A DNA stretch of 5,289 nt, taken from NCBI GenBank assembly GCA_030152125.1, contig JASLIR010000021.1:1-5289 (forward strand), written 5' to 3'. The position numbers and the translations under genes were made by a program. The notes below the pieces were generated by a model that saw nothing but the letters and a program-made list of their open reading frames with translations, was not told where the DNA came from and made no database searches. The DNA is from Alkanindiges sp. (lineage in GTDB: Bacteria > Pseudomonadota > Gammaproteobacteria > Pseudomonadales > Moraxellaceae). Shown here in pieces: positions 1-5,281 of the stretch (position 1 is the first letter of the stretch; each line of letters opens with the position of its first letter).

Positions 1-904
1 CTTCACCCGCTGCAGCAGTTGCAGCCGGGCCAGCAGAAATACCACCAAACAGTACGTTGATGATGGAGCGGTTCATCGCCTTACACATAATGTAGGACAG
101 AATCGCACCGGAAGAACCTACCAGCGAACCAGCTACAATCAGCATGTTGTTTTCAAGGGTAAAACCGATACCCGCAGCAGCCCAGCCAGAGAAAGAGTTC
201 AGCAGGGATACCACAACCGGCATGTCGCCGCCGCCAACTGGCGCAATCCACACCCAGCCAAAGGCCAGTGCAAGGCCAGTCATGGCCCAGAATGCAGGCA
301 TACTATTGGTGGTAAAGAAGATACCGCCACACACCAGCATGGCAATAAAAATAGTCGCCTGAAGCGGTTTAACCCAGCCACCTTTAATGGTTTTTGCCCA
401 TTTTTTGGCAGCCAGCTTACCGTAAGCAAATACGGACGCTGTAAAGGTAATCGCACCAACGAAACAGCCCACAAACAGTTCAAACAAATGAACCTGGTTC
501 ATGTGCGGTGCATGCACGCCTGCCGCTTCCAGTGCTGCTGCATCGGTAGCAAACAACTCAACCAGTTTGTTGTTGTGCAGAATCGCTGCAACCGCAATCA
601 ATACCGCAGCCAAACCCACCAAGGAGTGCATTAAGGCAACAGTTTCCGGCATTTGCGTCATTGGTACAGTACGTGCACGCGCAATACCCACCACTGCACC
701 AGCTGCCATGGCAGCCAGAATCAGCCAGATTACCGGATGTTCAGCCACGAAGAACGTGCTTAATACAGCAATCGCCATCGCGATCATGCCGTAGCGGTTA
801 CCAGCAATCGCTGTTTTAGGACCCGACAAACCACGTAGGGTCAAAATAAATAGAATCGCGCCAATTAAGTAAAACCAGTTGGCGTTGTCACGAATAAATT
901 CCAT
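1..904 (-). CDS. pntB: NAD(P) transhydrogenase subunit beta PntB (partial, C-terminus outside window)
   Basis: The beta subunit of proton-translocating transhydrogenase forms most of the membrane channel (dII) and carries the NADP(H)-binding domain dIII. Reading down from the ATG at 904-902 gives about 300 residues starting MEFIRDNANWFYLIGAILF, with roughly nine hydrophobic segments. Family hallmarks are PETVALMHSLVGLAAVL (around residues 85-101), whose His at about 92 matches the proton-channel His91 of the E. coli protein, and GGGDMPVVVSLLNSFSGWAA (about 223-242), with Asp and Asn at the places of E. coli Asp213 and Asn222. GSSGAILSYIMCKAMNRS at about 262-279 is also typical. The frame is still open at base 1, in the linker after the membrane domain. 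Since the family is about 460-480 residues, the whole dIII domain lies beyond the edge. The start is supported by GGGGCG 6-12 bases upstream and by its position 12 bases after pntAB. It is the third gene of the pnt operon. Identification is firm; nothing can be said about dIII. Confidence 0.96.
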   Translation of the reverse strand, partial: MEFIRDNANWFYLIGAILFILTLRGLSGPKTAIAGNRYGMIAMAIAVLSTFFVAEHPVIWLILAAMAAGAVVGIARARTVPMTQMPETVALMHSLVGLAAVLIAVAAILHNNKLVELFATDAAALEAAGVHAPHMNQVHLFELFVGCFVGAITFTASVFAYGKLAAKKWAKTIKGGWVKPLQATIFIAMLVCGGIFFTTNSMPAFWAMTGLALAFGWVWIAPVGGGDMPVVVSLLNSFSGWAAAGIGFTLENNMLIVAGSLVGSSGAILSYIMCKAMNRSIINVLFGGISAGPAATAAAGE

Positions 905-916
905 GGATAACGCCCC

Positions 917-1240
917 TTACTCTTTTGCCGCTTTCTTTTGTTTTGGCTTAAACATTTCCAGCATACGCGCTGTTACTGCAAAGCCACCAAAAATATTGAT
1001 ACTTGCCAAAAATACGGCAATTGCACCCAGGATGCTCACCACATTAATGCTCTGGAACGCCACATTGGCATCCACCAGGCCAGGCAGGCCAACGGTCTGA
1101 ATCATTGCACCCACCACAATAATGGAGGACAGTGCATTGGTTACCGCCATCAACGGGGTATGCAGCGCAGGAGTTACCCCCCAAACCACGTAGTAGCCAA
1201 CAAAAATGGCCAGTACGAAAATGGTTATAGTTTCTACCAT
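917..1240 (-). CDS. pntAB: NAD(P) transhydrogenase alpha-2 subunit (membrane part of alpha), PntAB
   Basis: This 107-residue protein corresponds to the C-terminal membrane portion of the single-chain E. coli PntA and supplies transmembrane helices of the dII proton channel in the inner membrane. Three hydrophobic segments are visible, at about residues 3-20, 35-52 and 66-88. Signature stretches are [20 protein letters not shown] (14-33), the following [12 protein letters not shown], and [16 protein letters not shown] (79-94); all match the E. coli PntA C-terminus closely. The basic tail [10 protein letters not shown] is expected on the cytoplasmic side. A separate gene for this part is the split arrangement known from Rhodospirillum rubrum and many other proteobacteria, not a frameshift: it has its own ATG and a GGAG ribosome-binding site 8 bases upstream (1249-1252), and the pntAA stop lies only 12 bases away. 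It is co-transcribed between pntAA and pntB. It is also often called pntA2. Confidence 0.96.
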   Translation of the reverse strand: MVETITIFVLAIFVGYYVVWGVTPALHTPLMAVTNALSSIIVVGAMIQTVGLPGLVDANVAFQSINVVSILGAIAVFLASINIFGGFAVTARMLEMFKPKQKKAAKE

Positions 1241-1252
1241 GGAAATAACTCC

Positions 1253-2380
1253 TTAACCGCGTTTCAGCAGCACTTGGCCGCCGTGGGTTACAAGCAGGGC
1301 TTTTTGAATTTCATCTTCCTGGCTCAGTACCAGATTACCTTCTTTATCAAACAGGGTAACTACGAAATTCAATACATTACGCGCATATAAAGCAGAGGCT
1401 TCGGTTGACAGTGTGGCCGGAATATTTGGAATACCCAGAATCTTCACACCGTTTTCGGTGAATACGGTTTCACCTACTTTGGAGCCTTCAACGTTACCAC
1501 CGGTTTCTACCGCCATGTCCAGAATCACAGAACCCGGCTTCATTTTAGCCACGGTTTCTGCCTTGATCAGGCGCGGTGCATTGCGGCCAGGAATCAGCGC
1601 TGTGGTAATCACGATATCCGCATTGGATACGGCTTTGTCCACAATAGCGGCCTGGTCTTTAATATACTGTTCACCTGGGGTCCAGCCATAACCGCTCTTG
1701 GCAGCTTCGGCAGCACGGGTTTTTTCTTCGTCAGACATTGGCACGTCCAACCATTTACCACCCAGAGACTCCACCTGCTCCTTTGCAGTCGGACGCAAAT
1801 CTGTCGCTTCAACCACTGCGCCCAGGCGCTTGGCAGTTGCAATGGCCTGCAGGCCGGCAACACCAACACCCATGATCACCACGCGTGCAGGTTTAACAGT
1901 ACCTGCCGCAGTCATCAGCATTGGGAACATGCGCTGGTATTCAGCAGCAGCCAGCAGCACAGACTTATAGCCTGCCAGGTTGGCCTGTGAAGACAGTACG
2001 TCCATATTTTGCGCACGGGACAGTGTGCGCGGTAACAGTTCCAGTGCAAATGAAGAAACTTGCTGTGCCGCAAACGCATCCAGCTCTGGATTACGGTACG
2101 GATCGAAAGTCGCTACAACAATCGCATTGGCATCGAGCTGTTTAATCTCGTCACCATGAGGCGCACGTACTTTCAGAATAATCTGGCTACCAGTGTAGGC
2201 ATTATCTGTAAGTGTTGCACCCGCTTGCTCATAAGCACTGTCAATATAAGCGGCTTTAACGCCGGCACCACGTTGGATCACAACGGTGTGGCCACTTGCG
2301 GTTAATTTTTTAACCGTTTCGGGAGTCGCGGCAACGCGTGTTTCGTTGGCAACTGTTTCGGCTGGAATTCCGATCTGCAT
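1253..2380 (-). CDS. pntAA: NAD(P) transhydrogenase alpha-1 subunit (NAD(H)-binding domain dI), PntAA
   Basis: This soluble cytoplasmic subunit binds NAD(H) and exchanges hydride with NADP(H) held by PntB, coupled to proton flow. Its 375 residues are close to the 384 of the split R. rubrum subunit, and it lacks the membrane helices of full-length PntA. Landmarks in order: N-terminal MQIGIPAETVANETRVAATP; the nucleotide-contacting loop RAQNMDVLSSQANLAGY at 122-138 (the RQD-loop region, with Gln124 and Asp127); the Rossmann motif GVGVAG at 171-176 followed by an acidic residue in VEATDLRP (190-197), as expected for NAD preference; and ITTALIPGRNAPRLI at 258-272. The ATG is preceded by GAGGA (2387-2391 on the complementary strand) with 6 bases spacing, so the start is secure. 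One residue appears extra between PR and SRAQ (PRTLSRAQ, 117-124) compared with the PRISRAQ I recall from E. coli. It is the first gene of the operon and is also called pntA1. Confidence 0.96.
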   Translation of the reverse strand: MQIGIPAETVANETRVAATPETVKKLTASGHTVVIQRGAGVKAAYIDSAYEQAGATLTDNAYTGSQIILKVRAPHGDEIKQLDANAIVVATFDPYRNPELDAFAAQQVSSFALELLPRTLSRAQNMDVLSSQANLAGYKSVLLAAAEYQRMFPMLMTAAGTVKPARVVIMGVGVAGLQAIATAKRLGAVVEATDLRPTAKEQVESLGGKWLDVPMSDEEKTRAAEAAKSGYGWTPGEQYIKDQAAIVDKAVSNADIVITTALIPGRNAPRLIKAETVAKMKPGSVILDMAVETGGNVEGSKVGETVFTENGVKILGIPNIPATLSTEASALYARNVLNFVVTLFDKEGNLVLSQEDEIQKALLVTHGGQVLLKRG

Positions 2381-2413
2381 GAGAGATCCTCAAGCTGGTT
2401 TTTGTGTCTGCAA

Positions 2414-2433
2414 AAGCTTCGGGTATGAAGCTT
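2414..2433 (-). other. Hairpin in the pnt operon leader
   Basis: A perfect 7-bp inverted repeat, AAGCTTC / GAAGCTT, with a 6-base loop lies 34-53 bases upstream of the pntAA start codon. It is inside the untranslated leader if transcription starts near the proposed -10 at 2463-2468. In the RNA sense the stem is followed by only a few U residues, so it is not a convincing terminator. Each arm is itself the palindrome AAGCTT, so a binding site is an alternative. The structure is seen directly; any role in pnt expression is a guess. Confidence 0.35.
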
Positions 2434-2462
2434 CCCCCAGTAAGTTCCATAAAAGGCGAGTG

Positions 2463-2468
2463 ATTGTA
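2463..2468 (-). promoter_or_regulatory. Possible -10 element for the pnt operon
   Basis: On the minus strand TACAAT (5 of 6 to the sigma70 -10 consensus) lies about 83 bases upstream of the pntAA start. At 18 bases spacing only GATACA is present, a poor -35, and there is no extended -10 TG. The surrounding AT-rich sequence offers other weak candidates, so the pnt promoter is somewhere in this region but is not fixed with confidence. Confidence 0.25.
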
Positions 2469-2627
2469 CTCTAAATCATGAAAATTTGTATCTACTATTT
2501 TTTTAATGAATACCAATTATTTTTCAAAAAGTGAAAATACATATTGTCATCATCCACTTAACTGATCCATTCAAAAATAAACATTCGACCTAAGTAGAAC
2601 AGCAGGAAATACGCCTAAAAATATGCT

Positions 2628-2633
2628 TATACT
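2628..2633 (+). promoter_or_regulatory. Possible -10 element for the EamA-family transporter gene
   Basis: TATACT (5 of 6 to consensus) is 21 bases before the first candidate ATG, and TG at 2624-2625 just upstream gives it some extended -10 character, although one base out of register. The -35 region (around 2605-2610) has no match. If used, transcription would start near 2640 and the leader would be only about 15-25 bases. Confidence 0.3.
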
Positions 2634-2654
2634 ATTGATTATGTAATTTATTTA

Positions 2655-3623
2655 ATGCTTTTTATGTCTAAATCCGGCTTACAGACTGCTGCACTGTTTG
2701 GTTCTTTATGCGTCCTGCTTTCTGCTATCTTATTTGCAATCAAGGCCATTCTGATCAAACATCTTTACAATCTAAGCCCAGATGCCGATGCAGTCACCGT
2801 TCTGGCCATGCGTATGGCAACAGCACTGCCCTTCTTTATTTTAATTGCCTTACTCTCCAGATCACCGGCCAAAACCACATGGCAAGACTGGGGATTACTG
2901 CTGATCGCTGGCTTTGTTGGCTATTACCTGGCCAGTATCCTGGATTTTATTGGCCTGATGTTTATTAGCGCCTCGCTGGAACGCATTATCCTGTTCCTCT
3001 ACCCTACCCTTACCGTGTTGACCACCGCTGCTATATATAAGAAGAAAATTGAAGCACGGACATGGCTGGCCATTTTGCTCAGTTATGGCGGCACGGTGAT
3101 TGTGGTGCTGGGTGAAGGCTGGCATGCACTGATGTCCAACAATATATTGCTGGGTAGCTCGCTGGTATTTACCGGGGCCATTGCTTACGCACTGTATCTG
3201 GTCATGACACCCACCATGATCAAGCGCTTTGGCAGCTGGCGCTTTACCGGCCTCGCCATGAGTATTGCCTGTATTGTCTCGGTAGCACATTACTTACTGA
3301 TCAATGAGCATCCCATACAGCACATCCAGCAATTACCTACAGAAGCCTTATGGTTTGGACTGGCACTGGGAATTTTCTCCACCGTACTGCCAGCTACCTT
3401 ATTAATGCAGGGTATTGCCCGTATTGGTTCGGCCCAGGCTGCACTCATCAGCGCGGGCGGCCCCATTATGACCTTATTATTAGCCGTGATATTTTTAGGT
3501 GAAAGCCTGAACCTGATCCAGTGGCTTGGTTGTGCACTGAATATTGTCGGTGTTTTGATGATTACCTTAGCGCCTAAAAAAGCCGAACCGGAAACCGCTC
3601 CAGCTATGGAAGAGTTAACTTAA
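2655..3623 (+). CDS. EamA/DMT-superfamily membrane transporter (10 TM), substrate unknown
   Basis: The 322-residue product is an inner-membrane protein of the drug/metabolite transporter superfamily, with two EamA repeats of about five helices each. Hydrophobic segments lie at about 11-30, 47-67, 78-95, 97-107, 108-127, 136-152, 164-184, 195-214, 232-250, 260-282 and 286-305; the 78-107 stretch may be one or two helices, giving the usual ten. Repeat one contains ASLERIILFLYPTLTVL (106-122). Repeat two contains GSAQAALISAGGPIMTLLLA (258-277) and GESLNLIQWLGCALNIVGVL (282-301), the typical EamA helix-end pattern. The C-terminal tail is short and charged (KKAEPETAPAMEE). Family members export amino acids, metabolites or drugs, but nothing here fixes the substrate. 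The start is uncertain: ATG at 2655 gives MLFMSKSG and an in-frame ATG at 2664 gives MSKSG; neither has a Shine-Dalgarno sequence, and the second looks the more natural N-terminus. It appears to be monocistronic, 104 bases before dusA. Confidence 0.9.
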   Translation: MLFMSKSGLQTAALFGSLCVLLSAILFAIKAILIKHLYNLSPDADAVTVLAMRMATALPFFILIALLSRSPAKTTWQDWGLLLIAGFVGYYLASILDFIGLMFISASLERIILFLYPTLTVLTTAAIYKKKIEARTWLAILLSYGGTVIVVLGEGWHALMSNNILLGSSLVFTGAIAYALYLVMTPTMIKRFGSWRFTGLAMSIACIVSVAHYLLINEHPIQHIQQLPTEALWFGLALGIFSTVLPATLLMQGIARIGSAQAALISAGGPIMTLLLAVIFLGESLNLIQWLGCALNIVGVLMITLAPKKAEPETAPAMEELT

Positions 3624-3667
3624 AACCACCAGCCCATACGGTTTAGGCTTTAATTCGCAGGATTAAG

Positions 3668-3696
3668 TTGAAGCATTATAGTTAACGCTATAGAAT
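3668..3696 (+). promoter_or_regulatory. Sigma70-like promoter for dusA
   Basis: TTGAAG (3668-3673, 4 of 6 to TTGACA) and TAGAAT (3691-3696, 5 of 6 to TATAAT) are separated by exactly 17 bases. Transcription would begin near 3703, giving a leader of about 25 bases before the dusA ATG. This is one of the two best promoter matches in the window. The spacer and -10 also contain a TATAG / CTATA inverted repeat (3677-3692) that could be an operator or chance AT-rich symmetry. Confidence 0.55.
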
Positions 3697-3710
3697 AGTC
3701 GCCTATTTTT
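3692..3710 (+). terminator. Weak terminator-like hairpin between the transporter gene and dusA
   Basis: AGAATAG (3692-3698) pairs with CTATTTT (3703-3709) as 7 pairs including one G-U, over a TCGC loop, and the right arm runs straight into a row of T residues. The shape is that of an intrinsic terminator for the upstream transporter gene. The stem is AT-rich and weak, and its left arm overlaps the predicted dusA -10, so both roles may not be real. Confidence 0.3.
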
Positions 3711-3727
3711 TAAGCAGCACTTGATTA

Positions 3728-4771
3728 ATGTCCAGTACACATACCGTATCTCCTATTATCCAGTCTCATCAGCGCATTTCTGTCGCCCCCATGATGGACT
3801 GGACTACAAGAGACTACCGGGTATTCGCGCGCCTGTTTAATCCGCACATCTGGCTTTATAGTGAAATGGTGACTACTGGTGCAATTTTGCGTGGCGACAA
3901 AAACCGCTATCTGGATTTTGATGCCGCAGAACAGCCTTTAGTACTGCAACTAGGTGGCTCCAACCCGCAAGACCTGGCAACCTGTAGCAAAATAGCCGAG
4001 GACTGGGGCTATGCCGAAGTAAACCTGAATGTAGGCTGCCCTAGCGACCGTGTACAAAACAATAAAATTGGTGCCTGCCTGATGGCCGAGCCTGAACTGG
4101 TAGCCGAATGTATTGCCGCCATGCAGCAGGCAGTTAATATTCCTGTCACCGTAAAACACCGCATCGGCATCGACAACATGCAAAGCTACGAAGAAATGCT
4201 GCATTTTGTGGATACCGTAGCACAAACCGGTTGTACGCATTTTATTGTGCATGCCCGTATTGCGCTGTTACAGGGGCTTTCCCCCAAGGAAAACCGTGAC
4301 ATCCCGCCACTACGCTATGAAGATGTATACCGCCTGAAAACGGAACGTCCACATTTATTTATTGAAATTAACGGCGGCATACAAACGCTGGATGCCATCA
4401 ACAGCAATTTACAGCAGGTGGATGGTGTAATGATTGGCCGTGCCGCCTACCATGATCCCTACCTGCTGGCGCAATGTATGGACTTATGGCAGCAGCCCCG
4501 CCCTGACCGCGTGGACATCATGCAACAGTTTATACCTTATATAGAGCAACGTCTGGCCAGTGGCTTACCTTTAAGCCTGATTAGCCGCCATATTCTTGGG
4601 CTGTTCCAAAACCTGCCCGGTGCACGTAAATGGCGGCAGGCCTTAAGCGGTGGCAATGCCAAAACAGTTGGTGACATCTTCCATGCCTTACAGCAAATCC
4701 AGCAGACGATTCAACTCAGTACGCTGGAAAATGCAGCATATTTAGCCGAACACACCGCTGATCAGGCATAA
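3728..4771 (+). CDS. dusA: tRNA-dihydrouridine(20/20a) synthase DusA
   Basis: DusA is an FMN enzyme that uses NADPH to reduce uridine 20/20a in the tRNA D-loop to dihydrouridine, in the cytoplasm. The 347 residues have the family length. Motifs in order along the TIM barrel: ISVAPMMDWTTRDYRVFARL (17-36, FMN site start), LVLQLGGSNP (71-80), VNLNVGCPSDRVQNNKIGAC (98-117) with the catalytic Cys104, TVKHRIGID (141-149) with the FMN-binding Lys143, FIVHARIALLQGLSPKENR (172-190), EINGGIQT (213-220) and GVMIGRAAYHDPYLL (233-247), followed by the helical tRNA-binding domain. The LSPKENRDIPPL stretch is characteristic of DusA rather than DusB or DusC. The ATG at 3728 is the only in-frame ATG before the barrel motifs; the upstream AGCAG is a poor ribosome-binding site. 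It has its own promoter and probably forms its own unit. The 5' end of dusA is a known integration target for some mobile elements in Pseudomonas and Acinetobacter, but here it looks undisturbed. Confidence 0.96.
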   Translation: MSSTHTVSPIIQSHQRISVAPMMDWTTRDYRVFARLFNPHIWLYSEMVTTGAILRGDKNRYLDFDAAEQPLVLQLGGSNPQDLATCSKIAEDWGYAEVNLNVGCPSDRVQNNKIGACLMAEPELVAECIAAMQQAVNIPVTVKHRIGIDNMQSYEEMLHFVDTVAQTGCTHFIVHARIALLQGLSPKENRDIPPLRYEDVYRLKTERPHLFIEINGGIQTLDAINSNLQQVDGVMIGRAAYHDPYLLAQCMDLWQQPRPDRVDIMQQFIPYIEQRLASGLPLSLISRHILGLFQNLPGARKWRQALSGGNAKTVGDIFHALQQIQQTIQLSTLENAAYLAEHTADQA

Positions 4772-4796
4772 ACAGCATTTATAGCCCCTGACCTGC

Positions 4797-4824
4797 TGGA
4801 CAATTTAGCAAAATTCGCTAAACT
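4797..4824 (+). promoter_or_regulatory. Sigma70-like promoter for tRNA-Pro
   Basis: TGGACA (4797-4802, 5 of 6) and TAAACT (4819-4824, 4-5 of 6) are 16 bases apart, placing the start of transcription near 4831, just before the mature tRNA 5' end at 4837. That spacing fits an independently expressed tRNA gene with a very short leader. No strong dusA terminator lies between, so read-through from dusA may add transcripts. Confidence 0.5.
4804..4822. repeat. Inverted repeat inside the tRNA-Pro promoter spacer
   Basis: TTTAGC (4804-4809) and GCTAAA (4817-4822) form a perfect 6-bp inverted repeat with a 7-base loop. It fills the space between the proposed -35 and -10 and overlaps the -10. It could be a protein-binding site or a weak end-of-dusA hairpin; there is no T-run after it, so a factor-independent terminator is unlikely. 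Confidence 0.35.
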
Positions 4825-4836
4825 AGCCATCTTGTT

Positions 4837-4913
4837 CGGGGCGTAGCGCAGTCTGGTAGCGCACTTGCATGGGGTGTAAGGGGTCGAAGGTTCAAATCCT
4901 TCCGTTCCGACCA
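4837..4913 (+). tRNA. tRNA-Pro, anticodon GGG
   Basis: The 77-base gene folds into a complete cloverleaf. The acceptor stem is CGGGGCG with CGTTCCG (two G-U pairs), the D-stem GCGC/GCGC with loop AGTCTGGTA, the anticodon stem CTTGC/GTAAG (one G-U) with loop ATGGGGT, and the T-stem GAAGG/CCTTC with loop TTCAAAT. Discriminator A is at 4910 and CCA is encoded at 4911-4913. The anticodon GGG is at 4871-4873 and reads CCC codons. Base 1 is C, pairing with G72, a proline tRNA trait, and the whole gene is close to E. coli tRNA-Pro(GGG) as I recall it. U20 (4857), the DusA target site, is present. The neighbouring dusA gene on the same strand may simply be chance synteny. Confidence 0.98.
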
Positions 4914-4979
4914 AACAAATCAATGAGTTAGCAATAAAAATATTTTTGAGAATTATTATTTTTCTAAAAACACACTTTA

Positions 4980-5002
4980 TGGTTGCCAATTGGTTGCCAA
5001 TT
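4980..5002. repeat. Tandem duplication of an 11-bp unit, GGTTGCCAATT
   Basis: GGTTGCCAATT occurs twice head to tail (4981-4991 and 4992-5002) with no mismatch, and the 11-base period extends one base upstream. The junction creates the palindrome CCAATTGG (4986-4993). Eleven bases is about one helical turn, so a protein bound at both copies would sit on the same face of the DNA. The unit length is not a multiple of three, which argues against a coding repeat. Confidence 0.85.
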
Positions 5003-5094
5003 AAGATTAGCTTCGATAAAACTCCTTTGGATTACTCTAAACCAAATCCTGATATGCGGCTAAAGTGTTCACTGTGAGCAGATCATTCGACTTA

Positions 5095-5112
5095 TAGGGA
5101 TAGCATGCCCTA
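5095..5112. repeat. Small inverted repeat TAGGG / CCCTA
   Basis: Five perfect pairs flank an 8-base loop that itself contains the palindrome GCATGC. The structure is short enough to be chance and has no T-run, so no function is assigned. Confidence 0.3.
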
Positions 5113-5174
5113 CTGCTGATACTCCAAGTTCAATTCTATATTTTGCTTGCACCTTTCTTTCCACGACCCAGACT

Positions 5175-5191
5175 AAGTGCATATTGCACTT
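5175..5191. repeat. Tight hairpin AAGTGCA-TAT-TGCACTT
   Basis: A perfect 7-bp inverted repeat with a 3-base loop makes a 17-base near-palindrome, the most compact one I found in the non-coding part of the window. Followed by TTAAACG it lacks a long T-run, so it is a poor terminator; it could be a repressor or recombinase binding site, or part of a small RNA. Only the symmetry is certain. Confidence 0.6.
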
Positions 5192-5210
5192 TAAACGATG
5201 ATCCGCGACT

Positions 5211-5281
5211 TTGATCAATAATCATGAAATGACAAGTAGAAGTTTTCTGCATTCTTGTTGATCGTAAAAACAGATCAATAA
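5211..5281. repeat. Cluster of TTGATC / GATCAATAA repeats
   Basis: GATCAATAA occurs as a 9-bp direct repeat at 5213-5221 and 5273-5281. The first copy lies within the palindrome TTGATCAA (5211-5218). The second copy forms an inverted repeat with TTGATC at 5258-5263, over a 9-base spacer. Several related sites in 70 bases may be operator or integrase-type binding sites upstream of a gene beyond the edge. Part of the signal may be chance in AT-rich DNA. Confidence 0.5.

Larger units (their letters stand above)
2381..2654. other. Divergent intergenic region between pntAA and the transporter gene
   Basis: These 274 bases separate two divergently transcribed genes and must carry both promoters. 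The part next to pntAA holds its ribosome-binding site and a 7-bp hairpin, and the centre and right side are strongly AT-rich. A further inverted repeat, TTTTCA / TGAAAA with a 5-base loop, is at 2521-2537. I see no gene: open frames crossing it are short and lack ribosome-binding sites. No recognisable riboswitch or small RNA could be assigned. Confidence 0.6.

Noticed and set aside
938..1390. 150-codon plus-strand frame opposite pntAB and the end of pntAA
   Set aside because: It is antisense to two firmly identified genes, is rich in Gln, His and Asn with no recognisable domain, and is best explained as the mirror of their codon use.
917..2380. Frameshifted or broken full-length pntA
   Set aside because: Both parts have their own start codon and ribosome-binding site with a clean 12-base gap, matching the normal split alpha subunit of many proteobacteria.
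2521..2537. TTTTCA / TGAAAA inverted repeat as an operator or terminator
   Set aside because: Only A/T-rich pairing in an AT-rich spacer, no GC core and no position that fits the end of a gene.
2895..3290. 131-codon minus-strand frame inside the transporter gene
   Set aside because: Fully antisense to a clear membrane-protein gene, low-complexity hydrophilic composition, no ribosome-binding evidence.
3950..4252. 100-codon minus-strand frame inside dusA
   Set aside because: Antisense to the conserved catalytic part of dusA with no family resemblance.
4947..4964. Fur-box-like AT-rich stretch after the tRNA
   Set aside because: Only partial likeness to the GATAAT-based consensus and no iron-related gene nearby; A/T runs give such matches by chance.
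4762..4989. 75-codon minus-strand frame with [10 protein letters not shown]...CATRLRYAP
   Set aside because: This is the antisense of the tRNA-Pro gene; peptides of this [16 protein letters not shown] type are a well-known artefact of translating tRNA antisense strands.
4979..5077. 32-codon plus-strand frame starting MVANWLPIK
   Set aside because: No ribosome-binding site, too short to judge, and it begins inside the 11-bp tandem repeat, whose length does not keep the reading frame.
5258..5278. FNR/ANR-type site (TTGAT...ATCAA)
   Set aside because: The half-sites are 11 bases apart at 5258-5278 instead of the required 4, and at 5211-5218 they overlap.
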